Source of the DNA: CBDUBU01 sp965365465
Lineage (GTDB): Bacteria; Bacteroidota; Rhodothermia; Rhodothermales; DASSAV01
Direction of reading: 5' to 3'
Assembly: GCA_965365465.1 (NCBI GenBank)
Contig: CBDUBU010000096.1
Coordinates: 1-13,437, forward strand
Length of the DNA stretch: 13,437 bases
Made by a program: the position numbers and the translations under genes
Shown: piece by piece, positions 12,567 to 13,437 of the stretch
Layout of the letters: the number at the start of each line of letters is the position of its first letter
How positions within the stretch are numbered: position 1 is the first letter of the stretch
The notes under the pieces: model-generated
Database searches by the model: none
What the model was told of the DNA's origin: nothing
Seen by the model: the letters and a program-made list of their open reading frames with translations, nothing else

Positions 12567-13437
12567 TCAGGGTCGGGGCGCGACGATGAGTTTTCCTGTA
12601 TGCATAATGCCGCTGCCTTCCATGACATAGACATACAGCCCCGGCGACAGGGAGGAAAGAGAAACAACGATATCAGTATTGCCTGCCGGGAGCATCTGCT
12701 GGTATGGCGTAAGCACGCGCCGCCCGAGAGCATCATACAGGGTAAGTCGGGCTAGCATGGCCTGTTCAGCCTCAATCAGAAAATGTATACGTTCAGATGC
12801 TGGATTTGGGAAGACCTTGATGCTGTTCGTGAGCATCGGGGCATCATCGAGCGAAGAGGGGATCTGTTCAGCCGCTCGAACGGCCGCATCTGCATTGACA
12901 ATGCCATAGCCGAGAGAGGAATCCGGATTGGAGAACTGGCTGGCGGTTAGATGCAGGATATCGCGCACCTGAATCGGGTTCAGCGAAGGATTGACTTGTA
13001 GCATCTGGCAAACGACCCCGGCTACCAGAGGGCTTGAAAACGAAGTGCCATTGGCTCTGGAGAAGAATCCTCCGGGAGAAGCGAGGTAAACGCCTACGCC
13101 CATTGCTGCGACATCGGGCTTTATTCTGCCGTCGGCAGTAGGTCCATATGAGCTAAACGAGGCGCGCACCGAATCGGCGGCAACGGCTCCCACGGCGATG
13201 GTAGAGTCGGCGTCGGCAGGGGTCCCGATGTGATACCAGCACCCTAGCGGTCGGTTGTAGCCGGTGCAGGGAAGTCCGAATGGTGAAGTTCCTTCGTTTC
13301 CTGCGCTTGTAACCACAACTACGCCAAGCTGCGCGGCCCTGTCAACCGCTATGGTAGTGATGCCGGTATCTCCGTCAAGGTCGGCGGGCGTATAACTGCG
13401 TTGTCCGCGGTCGAAGGTGGTATAGCCGAGCGAGGTG
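12567..13437 (-). CDS. S8 subtilase with T9SS sorting domain, N-terminus outside window
   Basis: Subtilases are serine endopeptidases; this one is probably exported across the outer membrane by the type IX system. The visible 289 residues begin mid-domain at the right edge (frame begins at 13436). Numbering visible residues: the oxyanion-hole AGNEG with Asn47, the SSYGPTADGRIKPDVAA block (~95-111), and the nucleophile block GTSFSSP with Ser132 are all intact; the catalytic Asp and His would lie further right. Two cysteines (57 and 66) may form a disulfide. From ~205 to 287 there is a typical type A sorting domain: IKVFPNPASERIHF, then LYDALGRRV, then LSPGLYVYVMEGSG and a final GKLIV strand. 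A possible GTG start at 13316 is not real, since homology continues upstream of it (SLGYTTFD, TTIAVDRAAQLG). It leads a same-strand gene string with the vWA gene 85 nt downstream. Confidence 0.95.
   Translation of the reverse strand, partial: TSLGYTTFDRGQRSYTPADLDGDTGITTIAVDRAAQLGVVVVTSAGNEGTSPFGLPCTGYNRPLGCWYHIGTPADADSTIAVGAVAADSVRASFSSYGPTADGRIKPDVAAMGVGVYLASPGGFFSRANGTSFSSPLVAGVVCQMLQVNPSLNPIQVRDILHLTASQFSNPDSSLGYGIVNADAAVRAAEQIPSSLDDAPMLTNSIKVFPNPASERIHFLIEAEQAMLARLTLYDALGRRVLTPYQQMLPAGNTDIVVSLSSLSPGLYVYVMEGSGIMHTGKLIVAPRP

Overview
The window looks like chromosomal DNA of a mid-GC bacterium of the Bacteroidota / Rhodothermota / Balneolota (FCB) group. The evidence is a subtilase ending in a type IX secretion (T9SS) type A sorting domain, a large secreted lamin-tail-domain protein ending in a FlgD-like Ig fold, and gene starts that mostly lack a Shine-Dalgarno sequence. 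The exact genus cannot be read from the sequence.

Layout. The left edge holds the N-terminal ~244 codons of prephenate dehydrogenase (tyrA, minus strand, cut by the window edge). Divergent to it is the only plus-strand gene, a complete rhomboid intramembrane protease. The rhomboid gene converges with clpC (minus) over a strong GC hairpin that probably terminates transcription from both sides. clpC encodes a full Clp-N / AAA+ / UVR / AAA+ chaperone with an extra charged C-terminal tail. About 540 nt upstream of clpC hold no convincing gene. They do hold a textbook -24/-12 (sigma-54) promoter motif facing clpC and a perfect 10-bp hairpin.

From about 4.9 kb to the right edge all genes are on the minus strand. 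In transcription order from the right they are: a T9SS-sorted S8 subtilase (N-terminus outside the window), a membrane-anchored von Willebrand A / glutamine-amidotransferase-like protein, an unrecognised acidic 260-aa protein, an M20D metallo-amidohydrolase, a 910-aa secreted lamin-tail-domain protein, and an A-type Fe-S carrier. Gaps of 25 to 110 nt allow one or more shared transcripts, but the functions are mixed and no single pathway is evident.

I see no mobile element, CRISPR array, tRNA, rRNA or defence system. The most noteworthy items are the sigma-54-type promoter in front of clpC with candidate upstream activator sites, the ClpC tail, the A9 tract early in tyrA, an inverted repeat that could couple vWA translation to the upstream subtilase, and the uncharacterised 260-aa protein. 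No clearly new multi-gene system is supported.
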